Made by a program: the position numbers and the translations under genes. From Holosporales bacterium (GTDB taxonomy: Bacteria > Pseudomonadota > Alphaproteobacteria > RUG11792), in contig JAIRZU010000073.1 in the NCBI GenBank assembly GCA_031267075.1, forward strand, positions 1 through 14,814: a stretch of DNA of 14,814 bases, read 5' to 3'. The notes under the pieces are model-generated. The model was not told where the DNA came from and ran no database searches. It saw nothing but the letters and a program-made list of their open reading frames with translations. Numbering within the stretch: position 1 is the stretch's first letter; each line of letters begins with the position of its first letter. This document shows positions 6,429-13,986 of this stretch, piece after piece.

Positions 6429-7437
6429 TTAGAACCCATTTCCGTGGGATGAGCTGCTGCCGTATGGCCATTGCCACTCGATGTATGCTCTGTGCTCTTC
6501 ATCCTCTACATCCTCTTCATCTTGCACTACTTCATCCATCCCGCCATCCTCTGGGGTCGTTAGGATATTCTTAACTGCATCCACGAACTCCTTGTTGGTA
6601 GGTACCGTTCTGAGGCTGTTGAGGTAGAGCTCGACTGGTGTGGGTTCTGGGATATTCATAGGTTCGTGTCGCTCTACGATGTCGGGTGCTTCTTTCACAT
6701 CAACCCTATCGGGTGCTACATCAGGCCATGTGTACATATATCCCATCAGAAGTACCCCGCTTGGGCCAATGTCTGAACTGTTCCATAGTGCATTCACAGC
6801 TTTGGTATACTTGCGCACTGCTTTCTGTCCGGCTATGTGTCCCTGTGCCCCACATACGAACTTATAGGTTGTTCCTCCTTGGGGGTCCTCTTCGAGGTAG
6901 CACCAGTTCGGAGTCTGTCCCCCGTTGCTCACATGTATCACGGTTCTCCGCGTGATTGCAATAGGGTTGTTTGCGGCTAATCCTCGGGCCACGCTTCTAG
7001 CGAGTCCTTGCTCGACGTAAGCGTTATCACCGGCGTACGGCAGTATCGTGGTCCACCTGTCATGGATGGTCCTTAATGTCCTGCATAGTGCGGTATACAA
7101 CGCTCGCTGGATATTTGCTACGAATGGGGTATACGCCAGATACGCGGTGTTAGAGCTGAGTTTCGCTGAGGCTATCGTGACAGCATATATAGCATCACTG
7201 GCTATCGCCTGCTCCAGCATGTATTTATATAGTCCAGTTGCTGGATTATTATCTGTGGGTGGATGTCCAACCAACCCCTCGAGTGCTTCCAGCCTTCCAA
7301 ACACCGTGCCTACCTGAGGTACTGCTCTGCTAACTACAGGAGTTTCATCCTCTCTCTCTCTCTCTCTCTCTAGAACTCCAGGCCTCACAGGCTATTAGTC
7401 CTAGCGTTAGGGTTAACGTTACAAGTTTGCTTTTCAT
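6429..7437 (-). CDS. phase-variable secreted protein, MKSKL family, (AG)11, currently out of frame
   Basis: The ATG at 7437, with a GGGGAGG site, encodes a lipobox signal peptide ending GLIAC, then WSSRE and a run of Arg-Glu, and meets a TGA just after the AG tract (7350-7371). The body stays open in another frame down to 6429, about 310 residues. It has a helical start (TVFGRLEALEGLV), the segment NPATGLYKYMLEQ shared with the 7717 product, a TYKFVCG segment, and an acidic C-terminal tail ending YGSSSSHGNGF. One more AG unit, or two fewer, would join leader and body. An internal start near 7388 is possible but has no good ribosome binding site and would lose the signal peptide. No known domain recognised. 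I infer a switched-off surface or secreted protein. Confidence 0.72.
7350..7371 (-). repeat. (AG)11 dinucleotide tract at leader/body junction (CT on plus strand)
   Basis: Eleven AG units on the coding strand directly follow GGAGTTCT, extending the shared motif that has three units in the in-frame paralogs. It lies about 22 codons after the start. The count is 11; frame is restored at 9 or 12. Such tracts change length by slippage in replication. Confidence 0.9.
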
Positions 7438-7547
7438 GTTTTCCTCCCCTTGAGGATAAAGATTCTATAAGTAGGTTAGCATGTGAAGGGTTAAAAAATA
7501 GTTAACGGATGAAAGTTTTTTGCACATGGGCGTAAAAATAATTTGCA
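7438..7547 (-). promoter_or_regulatory. shared family upstream block, copy 3 (minus strand)
   Basis: Minus-strand block with the CCGTTAAC box, T-run, TTAACC, the CTACTTATAGAATC segment (likely -10 region) and GGGGAGG ribosome binding site. The distal 31 bases (7517-7547) are identical to 4671-4701. Together with copy 4 it forms a long inverted repeat filling the 279-base gap between the divergent genes; only the 81 bases at 7548-7628 in the middle hold nothing I recognise. Confidence 0.7.
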
Positions 7548-7628
7548 TCCCGGGACAACGCATATGTACCATGAGCATACGAGGTGATCCTGCTACATGC
7601 TTACCGAGAAAATATCTTCCACCCCTGC

Positions 7629-7716
7629 AAAAATAATTTCATCCGTTAACTAAATTTTAACCCTTCTCATGCTAGCCTACTTATAGAATCTTATATCCTC
7701 TAAGGGGAGGAAAAAC
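7629..7716 (+). promoter_or_regulatory. shared family upstream block, copy 4 (plus strand)
   Basis: Plus-strand block with CCGTTAAC, a T-rich run, TTTTAACCC, the CTACTTATAGAATC segment and GGGGAGG ahead of the ATG at 7717. It is nearly identical to copy 5 (13109-13196) and is the mirror of copy 3. TATAGAAT is the best -10 candidate because it is kept in three copies; the -35 is unclear. Confidence 0.7.
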
Positions 7717-8872
7717 ATGAAAAGCAAGTTGATAACGTTAACGGTAGCACTATGTGTTACAGGCATGACAGAGGTGTATGGAAGTGGTGGAAGCCGCGGA
7801 GTTCTAGAGAGAGAGAGAGAGTCCTTTAGTTGAGAGAACTGGAGGGGATGATCCCGTAGAAGTGGTACCAGTGCCACCAAGAGTGAGTACGGTGTTTGAG
7901 GGACTCACCCAGATTAAAAGCAGTATCGCAGGCCTGAGCAAGACGATAGCAACCTGCGCTACGAATATAAGCATACTCCAAAGTACACTGGATGACATAA
8001 CAACAGCACTTGGTAGTGGGGGACCTAGTATCCCAGCCCCAACAGACGATCTAACTGAGGCCATAAGCGCCATGCTCGACGACAAGATAGGTGTCGATGA
8101 ACACCCAGCAATAGTAGAAGAACCAGCAGCAGATCCAGGGGATGGAGATTCCTCAGAAGGTGAGCAAGAGATGGTACCAGCAACGGGACTGTACAAACAG
8201 ATCGGCAGCCTACTCACCATGGCTATTAAGATGAAGGCCATTGAACGAACCAACGACCAGGTAAACACAGCTCCACTCCTAGCCGAGTGGGCGAGCCTCA
8301 TACGGGCTGTACATGAGAACGTCCTGCTAGCACAGATGAACGCCCCAGCAGTGAGCATGCCCGCCGGTCCATGGACCTGGGGAATAGCAGGAACAGACAC
8401 ATCCGGCACGGCCAGTTACGTACACATCGTGCTCGACACCTCCACGGACGGCTGCATTGAGGGCTGGATGCACTACGCAGTACCAACTCGCACACACCTC
8501 GAACTGCATGCAGCCGTTACTAATGGCACAGTCACATACTACGAAGGTAGTACCACCCCTGTGAACGCGGGGCAAGCGCTAGACGCTGCAATAACCGCCA
8601 TCGGAAGGAATGAGCAAGGGCATCCAATACGACACTTCATGACCCTGGTCACGCATACTGGTGAAGGTGGCATCGCAACTACCCCCCCCTCCCAAGGGGG
8701 CATACTCTGGTACATCGAACAGCACGCAAAGCAGGATCCCCGAAGGGACAGCGCGAAAAACCAAGCCAACCTCATGCAGAGGGAGCAAGCCACAATGCTA
8801 GCCAACATCGCCAGCCAAGAACCAACCGGGTACCTAACCATAACGTACGTCACGTACACTGCCGCACCGTAA
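7717..8872 (+). CDS. phase-variable secreted protein, MKSKL family, (AG)8, currently out of frame
   Basis: The ATG at 7717 encodes a cleavable-looking signal peptide (MKSKLITLTVALCVTGMTEV then YGS), GVLERERE, and hits a TGA at 7831-7833 just past the AG tract. The body is open in another frame to the TAA at 8870-8872. Gaining one AG unit or losing two gives a continuous protein of about 385 residues. The body has a helical region (TVFEGLTQIKSSIAGL), an acidic stretch (DPGDGDSSEGEQEM), the segment PATGLYK shared with the 6429-7437 product and AEWASLIRAV resembling DAWACLIRTM of the 13197 product. A C8 tract lies near the C-terminus. An internal GTG at 7862 could start translation but lacks a ribosome binding site and signal. 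No known domain. Confidence 0.72.
7806..7821 (+). repeat. (AG)8 dinucleotide tract at leader/body junction
   Basis: Eight AG units follow GGAGTTCT at the end of the signal region of the 7717 gene. Frame with the body would be restored at 9 or 6 units. It is the mirror image of the (AG)11 tract 435 bases to the left. Confidence 0.9.
8682..8689 (+). repeat. C8 homopolymer within the 7717 gene
   Basis: Eight C in a row code for part of TTPPSQGG near the C-terminus, followed shortly by GGGGG (8696-8700), so the RNA can also fold here. A one-base change would replace the last 60 or so residues. It could be a second slippage site. Confidence 0.6.
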
Positions 8873-8922
8873 CCGGACCCTACACCAGGCCTCCCATAAC
8901 CCAACCACAATGATCCCGTATC

Positions 8923-10641
8923 CTACCCTCTCTCAAACATCTTCTCCAGCTGAGACTTTGTGATTTTAATGAAGCTGGGTCTGTGGTGATTACACTGGTG
9001 GATGGCTGGGGTTTCCTCCATCTGCCTCGTAATCTCGATCATCTCATCGATCGATAACCGTCTCCCAAACCTAATACTATTATGGCAGGCGATGTCGGCT
9101 ATCCTGCGCTTCATGATGTCTACGATATTCACGTCAGCAGCAAACTCATTACTCTCGAGGAGATCCTCTATGAAGCCGATTGCCTCAGCTATGTTGACTA
9201 TCTGCGGGATTGCTGAAATAATAATGGAGCTCTGTACGATCTCAGCAGAGAACCCACATGAGTTTATGTGATCTATCATGGACTGCGCGATGCTCAGCTG
9301 TTTGCCTGAAAGCTGCAGCACCTCACTCCTAGATATGAAGCGCTTGTTTTGGACGCTTATGCTCTGCATCATTTTATGCTGGGTGATCTTCTCATGGACG
9401 GCATGCTGATCTATAACGAAGACTCCATCATCAACCACAGTAACTATGTAGGAGTCGAAAAGCTGAACCACCGGTGTACCAAAGAAGCACGGCTCACTCT
9501 TTATCTCTGGGAGCTCCGGCTCTTCGTACTCTGCAGGAGGTAATATGTTATGGCTGATCTGTAGTCCAGTCGTCCCCTCCATGACATACGATGCTTCTAG
9601 TGATCTCTGGTATGATGCCCGCTTCGGTACAGCAGCTTCCGAGGCTATCGGAATTCTAATCTCTGCTGCGATTCTATCAAACTTGGCGAGGTTCCTTGAT
9701 ATCGCAGCCGTAAGCATCTTCTGCACATACCCACAATCTCTGAACCGAACCTCAGACTTAGTCGGGGAAACATTGACGTCGACATGGAATGGATCGATTG
9801 TAATGAATACGACGGCTATGGCAAAGCGCCCTCCTGGGATGAGCTCTCTATATGCATTCCTTATCGCCGCCGCTACCACTCTGTCTTTAACGACTCTGCC
9901 ATTCACGAAAATCTTCTGGTAGCTTTGGGAGTGTCTGCTGTCGATTGGATGGAAGAGGTAGCCCTTGACTGATATGGCTTTATCCTCCTCCGCAAAGTAG
10001 ACGGCTCTCTTGAACAACTCCTCCCCGAAGATCTTCGATACTCTATCATCGATGGAGTCGTCTTTGAACGTCATGAGAGTTCCGCTGTCTGATCGTACCG
10101 TGAAGTTCACACTCTCACTTATCAGTGCGAAGTTCTCGATGACGCTGAGGCAGTGTGTCAGCTCAGTTCCGCTTGACCTTAAGAATTTTAATCTAGCAGG
10201 GAGCTTGCTGAACAAATCCTCTATCGTGACCTTCGTACCATGAGTAGTGGCCGATGGGTAGATACTAGACTCCTCAGAAAAATCCACAGAAATTCCGTGA
10301 TTATGTGATTCTATTGAAAACCTGCTGACAGACGCTATCGAGGGAATTGCCTCGCCTCTGAACCCATAGCTCCTAATATCGAACAGGTTGTCTGAGGTAA
10401 GCTTAGAGGTGGCATGTCTCTTGATGGCCATCTTGATATCATCCTCTGATAACCCAATCCCATCATCCTCAACAACGATCTTCCCCATACCACCGTTCTT
10501 CAGAAAAACATCAACATTCTTAGCTCCCGCATCGATCGAGTTTTCAACGATCTCCTTCAGTGCAGCGGCTGGTCTCTCAACGATCTCCCCTGCGGCTATC
10601 TGATTAATTATCTCTTCGCTTAACAGCTTTATTTTCCCCAT
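8923..10641 (-). CDS. mutL: DNA mismatch repair protein MutL
   Basis: Mismatch repair ATPase linking MutS to strand cleavage. I chose the ATG at 10641 (572 residues): GGAG lies six bases upstream and the protein then begins MGKIKLLSEEIINQIAAGE as expected; an upstream TTG at 10653 is less likely. GHKL motifs are intact: Glu30 and Asn34 in LKEIVENSIDAGA, DDGIGL (59-64), SYGFRGEAIPSIASV. The C-terminal dimerisation domain has VQLFDSYIVTVVDDGVFVIDQHAVHEKI, with the endonuclease motif DQHAxxE present but its final Glu replaced by His; the later motifs read ACHNSIRFGRRL and CNHHRPS rather than the usual CPHGRP form. The start overlaps the pgpA end by 13 bases. Nicking activity is uncertain. Confidence 0.93.
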   Translation of the reverse strand: MGKIKLLSEEIINQIAAGEIVERPAAALKEIVENSIDAGAKNVDVFLKNGGMGKIVVEDDGIGLSEDDIKMAIKRHATSKLTSDNLFDIRSYGFRGEAIPSIASVSRFSIESHNHGISVDFSEESSIYPSATTHGTKVTIEDLFSKLPARLKFLRSSGTELTHCLSVIENFALISESVNFTVRSDSGTLMTFKDDSIDDRVSKIFGEELFKRAVYFAEEDKAISVKGYLFHPIDSRHSQSYQKIFVNGRVVKDRVVAAAIRNAYRELIPGGRFAIAVVFITIDPFHVDVNVSPTKSEVRFRDCGYVQKMLTAAISRNLAKFDRIAAEIRIPIASEAAVPKRASYQRSLEASYVMEGTTGLQISHNILPPAEYEEPELPEIKSEPCFFGTPVVQLFDSYIVTVVDDGVFVIDQHAVHEKITQHKMMQSISVQNKRFISRSEVLQLSGKQLSIAQSMIDHINSCGFSAEIVQSSIIISAIPQIVNIAEAIGFIEDLLESNEFAADVNIVDIMKRRIADIACHNSIRFGRRLSIDEMIEITRQMEETPAIHQCNHHRPSFIKITKSQLEKMFERG

Positions 10642-11183
10642 AAGATACTCCAAAGTACTTGTAAACTAGACGCTATGATGGCAGCGAGAACATCATCGAG
10701 CATTATACCAAACCCAGCCGTCTTATCGAACCTTTTTAGATGCGCCTCAACATTCCGAATCGGACAAGGCTTTACAATGTCAAAAAATCTGAACAGCAGG
10801 AAATTAATGATGATCGCCCAGGTGGAGGTTAGCCCATATGAGAATATGATTGAGCTCCCCAGAAACACCCCACATACCTCATCGATCACAACATACCCAG
10901 GATCCCTACTATCGCTATCATATCTTACACGAACTTCTGATTCTGGAGGTTTGGAAAGAAGTCTAATGCATGCGATTGTGCCTACAAGAAATGTGACGGC
11001 TGAGAGCACCAGCATTAGTGTCACAAATTTAGGTGAAAGTAGGACTATCACCGTGGCGGCTAAGGAGCCAACCGTTCCAGGCATCTTCCTTGAAATTAGA
11101 CCAATCCCGAAAAATGATGCGATGAGAAGGCAAAGGTCCTTAGTTCTTGGTTTTCCAGATTGATCCGTCTTTCGTATCTTCAA
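10629..11183 (-). CDS. pgpA: phosphatidylglycerophosphatase A
   Basis: Membrane enzyme that dephosphorylates phosphatidylglycerophosphate to phosphatidylglycerol. Family motifs are in order: GLISRKMPGTVGSLAA near the N-terminus, VIDEVCGVFL, FRFFDIVKPCPIR and GFGIMLDDVLAAIIAS, with the acidic metal-binding residues of the family. Length 184 residues fits. The start is most likely TTG at 11183, with an AGGGGA site eight bases upstream; there is no ATG before the MPGTVG motif. It overlaps cysS by 44 bases and mutL by 13. About eleven residues around SKPPES (near 72-82), before VIDE, look extra compared with E. coli PgpA and are encoded by one arm of the repeat also found in miaA. Confidence 0.88.
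   Translation of the reverse strand: MKIRKTDQSGKPRTKDLCLLIASFFGIGLISRKMPGTVGSLAATVIVLLSPKFVTLMLVLSAVTFLVGTIACIRLLSKPPESEVRVRYDSDSRDPGYVVIDEVCGVFLGSSIIFSYGLTSTWAIIINFLLFRFFDIVKPCPIRNVEAHLKRFDKTAGFGIMLDDVLAAIIASSLQVLWSILWGK
10937..10968 (-). repeat. single arm of the miaA palindromic element inside pgpA
   Basis: CTGATTCTGGAGGTTT, a 5-base spacer and GAAGTCTAATG match both arms of the element at 3119-3270. On the coding strand it gives SKPPES, the same peptide as in the miaA left arm. I find no inverted partner within about 150 bases, so it is a solo or decayed copy. Confidence 0.7.
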
Positions 11184-12486
11184 TTACAATTCCCCTTTCT
11201 AAAAGTTCATTTCTTATTTCATCGGCTTTCGCATAATCACCGGCTTTCTTTGCCCAAGCCCTTTCTGAGATCTTCGAATTAATCCAGGCTTTCTGCTCTG
11301 CTGTAACATCACAGAACCACTCATCCGGGTGCTTCATCATTATGCCCAGCAGCCTCCGGCAAGTCGATACAAACCGACCATCACACTTATCTTTTATCCC
11401 ACTTAAAATCGTTATCGCAAGTGGGGTGTTGAGATCGTTCAACAGAGCCTCCAAGACCTCTGGAACCAAACCCTCCACAAGCCCAGCTGCTTGATTTTCC
11501 GGTGCTGCTCGAACAGAGGAGTACCAATGATCAAGAATGTTTTTGGCTTGCTCTAGGATATCGTAGCTGAAGTTTTGTGGGGCTGAGTAGTGAGTCATCA
11601 GGAGTGCCATCCTAATAACCTCACCATCGTATTTCTGTAGGAGGTCGTGGACCGTGAAAAAATTCCCAGATGACTTGGACATCTTCTCGCCATTGATATT
11701 CAGGTGGCCATTGTGGATCCAGTAGTTTGCCATCACGTTTCGTTTGCTTAGAGCACATGACTGAGCTATCTCATTCTCATGGTGTGGGAATACGAGATCG
11801 ATTCCTCCACCGTGAATGTCGAAGTGATCTCCTAGATACTTTCTCGACATAGCTGAACACTCGATGTGCCAGCCTGGCCGGCCGACTCCCCAGGGACTTT
11901 CCCATCCGAGATTGAACCTCTCGTCGATGGGCTTCCATAGCACGAAATCTAGAGGATTCCTCTTGGACTCCGAAACATCTACCCTAGCTCCACGTATTAG
12001 CTCCCCAACGTTCTTATTCGATAATGCACCGTACGACCCAAACGAGTTGACATCGAAGTAGACATGGCCATCGGAAACGTACGCACTACCGCCAGCAACC
12101 AACTCACCTATAAATTCAATTATGTCTTTGATGTGCTCAGTCGCCCTTGGTTCTACACTCACTGGCAGAACGTTGAGGCTGGCGATATCATCATGGTACC
12201 ACTTCGCCGTTTGCTCTGTCAACTCATTTACGGTACGCCCATTCCTAATCGCTGCATCATATATTTTATCGTCGATGTCCGTGATGTTTCTGACGTACGT
12301 TACATTCGTGTGTAGTAGGTGGAGTACCCTGTACAGGGTATCGAACACCACAGCTGGCCTGGCATTCCCGAGGTGCGCCCTGTCATATACAGTTGGGCCG
12401 CACACGTACATCCTGACATTGTTTGGATCGATAGGTTCGAAAATCTCGACCTTTCTTGAGAGGGTATTATAGAGTCGCAGTTTCAC
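11140..12486 (-). CDS. cysS: cysteinyl-tRNA synthetase
   Basis: Class I synthetase charging tRNA-Cys in the cytosol. I chose the GTG at 12486, which overlaps the grpE stop in a GTGA and makes the protein begin MKLRLYNTLSRKVEIFEP, as usual for the family; that gives 448 residues. A TTG at 12501 would add five. The HIGH motif reads HLGN (38-41), Zn ligands are Cys29, Cys210 (GWHIECSAM), His235 and Glu239 (FPHHENE), and KMSKS is at 268-272. The C-terminus ends in the usual helical tRNA-binding domain. It is the second gene of the grpE-cysS-pgpA-mutL run, with both junctions overlapping. Confidence 0.96.
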   Translation of the reverse strand: MKLRLYNTLSRKVEIFEPIDPNNVRMYVCGPTVYDRAHLGNARPAVVFDTLYRVLHLLHTNVTYVRNITDIDDKIYDAAIRNGRTVNELTEQTAKWYHDDIASLNVLPVSVEPRATEHIKDIIEFIGELVAGGSAYVSDGHVYFDVNSFGSYGALSNKNVGELIRGARVDVSESKRNPLDFVLWKPIDERFNLGWESPWGVGRPGWHIECSAMSRKYLGDHFDIHGGGIDLVFPHHENEIAQSCALSKRNVMANYWIHNGHLNINGEKMSKSSGNFFTVHDLLQKYDGEVIRMALLMTHYSAPQNFSYDILEQAKNILDHWYSSVRAAPENQAAGLVEGLVPEVLEALLNDLNTPLAITILSGIKDKCDGRFVSTCRRLLGIMMKHPDEWFCDVTAEQKAWINSKISERAWAKKAGDYAKADEIRNELLERGIVIEDTKDGSIWKTKN

Positions 12487-12971
12487 TTTTTGGCAACGCA
12501 AACCAGGGCAGGCCTAAGCAATCTGTCTTCGATCATAAATCCTTCTTGCATCACTTTCGTAATGGTTCCAGGAGCGGCATCACTATCCTCAACTTCAGCT
12601 ATCGCCTGGTGAAGATGTGGATCAAATATCTTGCCTGCAGACTCTATCATTGTGATACAATGTCTAGTGAGGATCTTATCCATCTCGGCTAGCGTTAGTT
12701 TGATTCCATCGACTATGAGGCTTTCTTCAGGTGGGCAGTTCTCGATGGCCCTCAGAAGATTATCTCTTATTGATATGACATCCTTGGCAAACGCAGCGAT
12801 CCCGTACTTCAGTATATCTGACCTTTCCTTTTCGGCTCTCTTCTGAAGGTTCTGCGATTCAGCTATGGCTCTGAGCAACTTATCTTCTAAGGCTGCAACC
12901 TTCTCAGCTAACTCATCATTTTCCGTGATTACAGTGTCACCGTCAGCTGCCTCATTCTCTCTATCCGCCAT
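12483..12971 (-). CDS. grpE: nucleotide exchange factor GrpE
   Basis: DnaK cochaperone of 162 residues. It has an acidic disordered N-terminus, a long coiled coil (LAEKVAALEDKLLRAIAESQ with NLQKRAEKERSDILKYG) and a beta domain with FDPHLHQAI, PGTI and GFMIEDRLLRPALVCVAK, the family's C-terminal signature. Length is on the short side of normal. The ATG at 12971 has a poor ribosome binding site. Its TGA overlaps the cysS GTG, so coupling is likely. Heat-shock control is usual for grpE, but the promoter seen upstream looks like a housekeeping extended -10. Confidence 0.95.
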   Translation of the reverse strand: MADRENEAADGDTVITENDELAEKVAALEDKLLRAIAESQNLQKRAEKERSDILKYGIAAFAKDVISIRDNLLRAIENCPPEESLIVDGIKLTLAEMDKILTRHCITMIESAGKIFDPHLHQAIAEVEDSDAAPGTITKVMQEGFMIEDRLLRPALVCVAKK

Positions 12972-13008
12972 CTCAGGAAATTAGTATGTTAGAATTAACT
13001 CGCTTGAA

Positions 13009-13017
13009 ATTATATCA
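13009..13017 (-). promoter_or_regulatory. extended -10 promoter for the grpE operon
   Basis: On the minus strand TGATATAAT is a perfect TATAAT with the TG of an extended -10, 38 bases before the grpE ATG. A -35 match further up is poor (TTTGAG at 16 bases). It would drive all four genes down to mutL. The remainder of the 225-base gap is the family upstream block copy 5 facing the other way. Confidence 0.5.
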
Positions 13018-13108
13018 CATCCCCTCCTCCCTCAAACAGAATTATTGAGAGGTCCTGGCACTGGGAGAGAGGCAGGGATGCCTGACATATGAAACAAGTC
13101 TCTCACTC

Positions 13109-13196
13109 AAAAAATAATCTCATCCGTTAACTATTTTTTAACCTTTCTCATGCTAACCTACTTATAGAATCTTATATCCTCTAAGGGGAGGAAAAC
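13109..13196 (+). promoter_or_regulatory. shared family upstream block, copy 5 (plus strand)
   Basis: The A/T-rich stretch, CCGTTAAC, T6 run, TTAACC, CTACTTATAGAATC segment and GGGGAGG site precede the ATG at 13197. It is nearly identical to copy 4. A related box, TTAACGG, recurs inside codons 8-10 of the leader, a possible second operator half. Confidence 0.7.
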
Positions 13197-13973
13197 ATGA
13201 AAAGCAAATTGGTAGGTTTAACGGTAGCACTGTGTGTTGCAGGAATGGCAGAGGTGTACGGAAGTGAGGGAGTTCTAGAGAGACCTGCAGAAGTAGTACC
13301 GAGTAGCATATTCCAGGTACTAAGCCAAATGCAGACCAGGCTGAGCCGACTCGAAGCCACAACAAATGAACTGCTGACAGGACCATGGTCAATGCAACGT
13401 TTGGCACTTGACCCGATCATGAAACAAACAACAAGCCAAGGGCAAATACCACCTGAGCTAATGGATGCGTGGGCCTGCTTAATACGAACAATGGTCCTGG
13501 ATAGAGCATGGCCAATCGGAACTGTTGATGCAAGCGCCCACATCCAGGGCCAGGCAGCAACCTACCCTCTTGTTGTTGCAACACTCAGAGTGGGCGAGAT
13601 AGAACTATTCCATACCTCAGTGAACGGCCATGGGAACACCACCGTGATAACTCCAACGAGGATCACAACAAATCCTACAGACCTGGTAGCGTTCGCCGGT
13701 ATCTTTCGTGAAACCACCGAAACCAGTACAAGAACGAAGAGCACCGCAGCTATAGTTATAAGAGCAGCAGCTAGCCTAGAGGAAGCGCAGACCCTCGGGA
13801 CAAAATACGCCCCATCGGAACTACCACCCTACGACATTACCATCTACGAATCCTCAGAGAACTACGACACCACAGTTGAGCACGACGCTATTGTGCGCAA
13901 GATAATGTACGAAATCGAAATGGGAAGTCCCTCCTTTCCGTATACCTATGCTACCACTAACCCCCAGAAATAG
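13197..13973 (+). CDS. secreted protein, MKSKL family, in frame with (AG)3
   Basis: Product of 258 residues. The signal peptide MKSKLVGLTVALCVAGMAEV ends near YGS, with no lipobox at the expected site. It is followed by GVLER, encoded by the shared GGAGTTCTAGAGAG motif with three AG units, continuous with the body. The body has an amphipathic helical start (SSIFQVLSQMQTRLSRLEA), a DAWACLIRTM segment like that of the 7717 product, and a Thr-rich region around residues 142-185. No known domain recognised. Of the plus-type pair it is the copy in the ON state and with the short tract. It is followed by a stem-loop and a terminator. I infer export to the periplasm, surface or beyond. Confidence 0.78.
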   Translation: MKSKLVGLTVALCVAGMAEVYGSEGVLERPAEVVPSSIFQVLSQMQTRLSRLEATTNELLTGPWSMQRLALDPIMKQTTSQGQIPPELMDAWACLIRTMVLDRAWPIGTVDASAHIQGQAATYPLVVATLRVGEIELFHTSVNGHGNTTVITPTRITTNPTDLVAFAGIFRETTETSTRTKSTAAIVIRAAASLEEAQTLGTKYAPSELPPYDITIYESSENYDTTVEHDAIVRKIMYEIEMGSPSFPYTYATTNPQK

Positions 13974-13986
13974 AGTGGCACGGAAC

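Noticed and set aside
7350..7371. CRISPR or variable-number tandem repeat array
   Set aside because: Only a dinucleotide run; no longer unit and no spacers.
7862..8872. Treating the body of the 7717 gene as a separate gene starting at GTG 7862
   Set aside because: No ribosome binding site and no signal peptide, while an upstream leader with both is one AG unit out of frame.
9545..9922. Open frame opposite mutL
   Set aside because: mutL motifs are continuous on the other strand and this frame shows no family pattern.
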